In this document: piece after piece, positions 6,161 through 8,440 of the stretch
How the letters are laid out: every line of letters begins with the position of its first letter
Position numbering within the stretch: the stretch's first letter is position 1
From: an uncultured bacterium
Lineage (GTDB): Bacteria > Spirochaetota > Brevinematia > DTOW01
Length of the DNA: 8,440 nt
Assembly: GCA_937928175.1 (NCBI GenBank)
Contig: CALFVP010000087.1
Location: 1 to 8,440 of the forward strand
Reading direction: 5' to 3'
Program-made: the position numbers and the translations under genes
The notes under the pieces: model-generated
What the model was told of the DNA's origin: nothing
The model's database searches: none
Seen by the model: the letters and a program-made list of their open reading frames with translations, nothing else

Positions 6161-6880
6161 ATGCCGAAAACTAAAAAGAAATTTAAAAATCCAAATCAAA
6201 AAAAATTAAAAAATCAAAACCCATACTTTTACAAAATCTTAACCATAACTCTCCTAATAACTACAATAGCAGGAATTCTATACATACTTTACGATATATA
6301 CCAAAATAATCTAAAAAATTTTGCAAACTCCATCTCAAACAAATCAACAATAACTAACAACGTAAGTAAATTAGAAATCCAAGAAGAAACACCACACTTG
6401 GAAGAAAAACAACCCGAAACACTTAAAGAAACAAATAATTTAACAAAACAACCAAAAAAAACAGAGAAAAAACTATTCTTATACAAACTAGAAAAAGATA
6501 AACTAACACTAATACCAAAAAGCATTACGATAGAAAACGAAAATACAAAAGAAAACGTATACGAAATTTTTAAAGCTATAAAAACTATCAAAAACTCAGA
6601 CAAAGAAATATCACTAGTTCCCCAAAAAGTGAAGTTAATAGATTACAAAATAATTGAAAACACTCTAGTGCTAAACCTTTCAAAAGAGATAGAAGAAAAC
6701 GAATACGGTAGTAAAGGTATACTTTACTCAATATACCAAATAGCCTATACCTTAGGAAATTTTACTGAAACTAAAAAAGTCCTAATTCTAATAGAAGGAA
6801 CAAAACCTAAATACTTAGGAGGGGAAGGAATAGTATTTGAAAATCCAATTGACATAACAAAAAAACACAGTCTAGATTAG
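6161..6880 (+). CDS. Membrane-anchored GerMN domain protein
   Basis: GerMN domains occur in spore germination and sporulation proteins GerM and LpqB, but also in many non-sporulating bacteria as envelope proteins of unknown role. The 239-residue protein has a lysine-rich cytoplasmic N-terminus (1-21) and one transmembrane segment at about 22-46 (ILTITLLITTIAGILYILY). An Asn/Thr/Lys/Glu-rich linker of low complexity runs to about 102. The GerMN domain at about 103-230 includes LFLYKLEKDKLTLIPKSITI, a conserved-type NTLVLNLSKEI strand and IYQIAYTLGNFTETKKVLILIEG. Topology is predicted as N-in with the domain outside. The end of the gene overlaps the stop of the converging transporter gene by 4 bp. 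Nothing else in the window points to sporulation. The domain call is by recognition of the pattern and is fairly confident. Confidence 0.8.
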   Translation: MPKTKKKFKNPNQKKLKNQNPYFYKILTITLLITTIAGILYILYDIYQNNLKNFANSISNKSTITNNVSKLEIQEETPHLEEKQPETLKETNNLTKQPKKTEKKLFLYKLEKDKLTLIPKSITIENENTKENVYEIFKAIKTIKNSDKEISLVPQKVKLIDYKIIENTLVLNLSKEIEENEYGSKGILYSIYQIAYTLGNFTETKKVLILIEGTKPKYLGGEGIVFENPIDITKKHSLD

Positions 6881-8208
6881 ATTTGGAAAATTTTTCCCAA
6901 AGTTACTTTTACCAAACTAAATGCACTTTTGACATTTTTCTTATACTTTATACTTGGCACTAGAAAAAGCGAAATCAATACTCTCCCAACTAAAGTTAGT
7001 AGAAATAAAACTTCATAAACCTTAAAAGTTTTGTACAATACAAATAAATTCATACTCTCAAGTACGGTAACAACAAAAGCAGATACAACGCTACCAACAA
7101 GTATAGCAAAACCGTTTATTGCACTAATTACAGAAAAAAAGTAATCTTTAAACTTTTGTCTAACTTCTGAAAATATAACGTACATAAAAACAGATTCATA
7201 ACCACCAGAAAAAATTCCAGACAAAAAAGGTTCAACAAAAGAGAGTATAAACCAAAGTTCTTTAGGTACACTAAACCAAAGAAACATAGTCAAACACAAT
7301 CCCAAAGTAGAAAGTTGTAAAACGCTTCTGGGACCAAACTCATCCAACATTTTACCCCAAAAATAACTTGACAATGTCATACTCACCGCATATATAGAAA
7401 ACTGTATACCAAGATACTCCGTTGACAAACCGAAATTTTTAACTATCTGTACAGGTATAAATGGCACACCTATCGCTGAAACACCTTCAAAAAGCATAAA
7501 AAATATTACTATACTTCTTAACTTCTTAAACTTCAAAGAATCAAAAGCTAACTTCAAAAAATCTTTAAAGTCAATATTTTGGGTTTTTGTTTTAATATCA
7601 AACTTAAAACTATACAACCAACTGCTTATTAATCCAATAGCTGCTACTATGGAAAAAAGTATAACAAAAGCAACCTCAACTCTACCAAGTTCAGAAAAAT
7701 ACTTAATAACGTACCCACCAAAAAGAAAACCAACCAACAAAAAGAAGGTTGTAAAAGTTTTCCTAATACCTAAATACCTACCTCGTGTATCTTCAAAAAC
7801 AAGTAAATCCATCCACCTCATCCATATAACCATTAAAAACCTAAAGAAAATAAAAGATATTAAGGTAGAAAATATAAATATACCTAAAGAAATCTGAGAT
7901 TTACCAAAAATAAGAAGAGAAATAGCAGGAAGTATGAATATACACCTATATACAAGGTTAACTACAATAGCAGATTTTTTTCTCTCCCCTACTCTAACAA
8001 GGTAATACCCACTTAAAATACCTAAAAATGAAAATATAAACTGTGAATTAGGTATGAAAGAAATCCAAAAATCAGGTCCATTCAGAAATATTATAAAACT
8101 CTGTAGAAAAAACCCTTGATGTAATATAGCAACAGATATCGAAGAAATACTACCTTCAATAATAGATATCTTAAGAGAAAACTCTCTTTCTTTTCTCCAC
8201 TTTTCCAT
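6877..8208 (-). CDS. Major facilitator superfamily-type transporter
   Basis: The 443-residue protein is very hydrophobic with about 10-12 membrane helices, in two halves joined by a charged loop near 203-230. This is the standard MFS layout. A motif-A-like loop follows the second helix (GYYLVRVGERKKSA, 67-80), and its counterpart in the second half is GKMLDEFGPRSV (285-296). WMRWMDLLVFEDTRGRYLGIRK at 129-150 resembles a family of uncharacterised MFS proteins in which the RGRYLG motif is conserved. The substrate cannot be told from sequence. The ATG at 8208 lies 5 bp after the stop of the dNTPase-like gene, so the two are almost certainly one operon. The ribosome binding site is weak (AGG just upstream), which suggests translational coupling. 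Its 3' end overlaps the convergent GerMN gene. Confidence 0.8.
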   Translation of the reverse strand: MEKWRKEREFSLKISIIEGSISSISVAILHQGFFLQSFIIFLNGPDFWISFIPNSQFIFSFLGILSGYYLVRVGERKKSAIVVNLVYRCIFILPAISLLIFGKSQISLGIFIFSTLISFIFFRFLMVIWMRWMDLLVFEDTRGRYLGIRKTFTTFFLLVGFLFGGYVIKYFSELGRVEVAFVILFSIVAAIGLISSWLYSFKFDIKTKTQNIDFKDFLKLAFDSLKFKKLRSIVIFFMLFEGVSAIGVPFIPVQIVKNFGLSTEYLGIQFSIYAVSMTLSSYFWGKMLDEFGPRSVLQLSTLGLCLTMFLWFSVPKELWFILSFVEPFLSGIFSGGYESVFMYVIFSEVRQKFKDYFFSVISAINGFAILVGSVVSAFVVTVLESMNLFVLYKTFKVYEVLFLLTLVGRVLISLFLVPSIKYKKNVKSAFSLVKVTLGKIFQI

Positions 8209-8213
8209 AAAAC

Positions 8214-8440
8214 CTAAACACTTACAAAGATATCTATTAAACTGTTAGGATCAAAAAACTCTTTGTAAGTTTTTATAGCAAAATTATCTGTCATACCTGC
8301 TATGTACCAAGATGCAAGCCTATACCTCCATTCTTCGTTATTTCCAGCTTCAAACCAATCCCAATATTCTTGGTATTCTTTAGGATACAATTCCTTAGAA
8401 TTCTTTTCAGAAAAAACTTCAAATAACTTTTCGATTATCA
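8214..8440 (-). CDS. dNTP triphosphohydrolase (dGTPase)-like protein, C-terminal end
   Basis: The minus strand from the window edge encodes 74 residues ending at a TAG (8216-8214). The stretch LASWYIAGMTDNFAIKTYKEF matches the C-terminal signature of HD-domain deoxynucleoside triphosphate triphosphohydrolases (typically DYIAGMTDR.A). The usual Asp-Tyr is replaced by Trp-Tyr and the Arg by Asn. These enzymes cleave dNTPs to deoxynucleosides and tripolyphosphate and so control dNTP pools. The catalytic HD residues would lie beyond the window, so activity cannot be judged. It is upstream of, and probably co-transcribed with, the MFS transporter. Confidence 0.7.
   Translation of the reverse strand, partial: IIEKLFEVFSEKNSKELYPKEYQEYWDWFEAGNNEEWRYRLASWYIAGMTDNFAIKTYKEFFDPNSLIDIFVSV

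Noticed and set aside
7649..7897. Plus-strand 82-residue frame inside the transporter gene
   Set aside because: It is a lysine/threonine-rich shadow of hydrophobic transporter codons, with no ribosome site or recognisable motif.

Overview
The window is AT-rich bacterial chromosome. It encodes bacterial ribosomal protein L9, DprA, IspH, a bactofilin and a dNTPase-family protein. The proteins are rich in Lys, Ile and Glu, and arginine is mostly AGA/AGG. This fits a low-GC, possibly thermophilic, deep-branching lineage. The combination of an archaeal-type PEP carboxylase, a bactofilin, a GerMN protein and a long TPR protein does not fix the phylum. A spirochaete-like or other deep-branching diderm lineage is only a guess. 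No transposase, integrase, phage gene, CRISPR array or tRNA was seen.

Layout. The left edge (1-306, minus) is the N-terminal part of ispH, from the MEP isoprenoid pathway. A 153-bp divergent promoter region follows. The plus strand then carries rplI and ppcA as a tight pair (460-2413). Next is a gap of about 270 bp holding a strongly structured, comparatively GC-rich RNA of about 190 nt with its own promoter. A bactofilin gene (2681-3118) lies directly downstream without a visible terminator. Then come an exported protein with a DUF3108-like look (3161-3787), dprA (3853-4941), a TPR protein (5017-6123) and a membrane-anchored GerMN protein (6161-6880). The right end is on the minus strand: an MFS-type transporter (6877-8208) sits 5 bp behind the C-terminus of an HD-type dNTP triphosphohydrolase-like gene (8214 to the edge). 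The transporter converges on the GerMN gene with overlapping stop codons.

Functional picture. Most of the window is housekeeping: translation (L9), anaplerotic CO2 fixation (PpcA), isoprenoids (IspH), DNA uptake and recombination (DprA), cell shape or envelope scaffolding (bactofilin), and nucleotide pool control. The least ordinary items are three. The first is the RNA at about 2462-2655, whose rod-and-central-bubble fold recalls 6S RNA. The second is the TPR protein, built from four copies of a 68-residue double-TPR unit, with a consensus promoter followed by a perfect palindrome at the transcription start. The third is a set of genes (DUF3108-like, dprA, GerMN) with no Shine-Dalgarno sequence, where predicted promoters place the transcript start at or within about 2 nt of the ATG, suggesting leaderless mRNAs.
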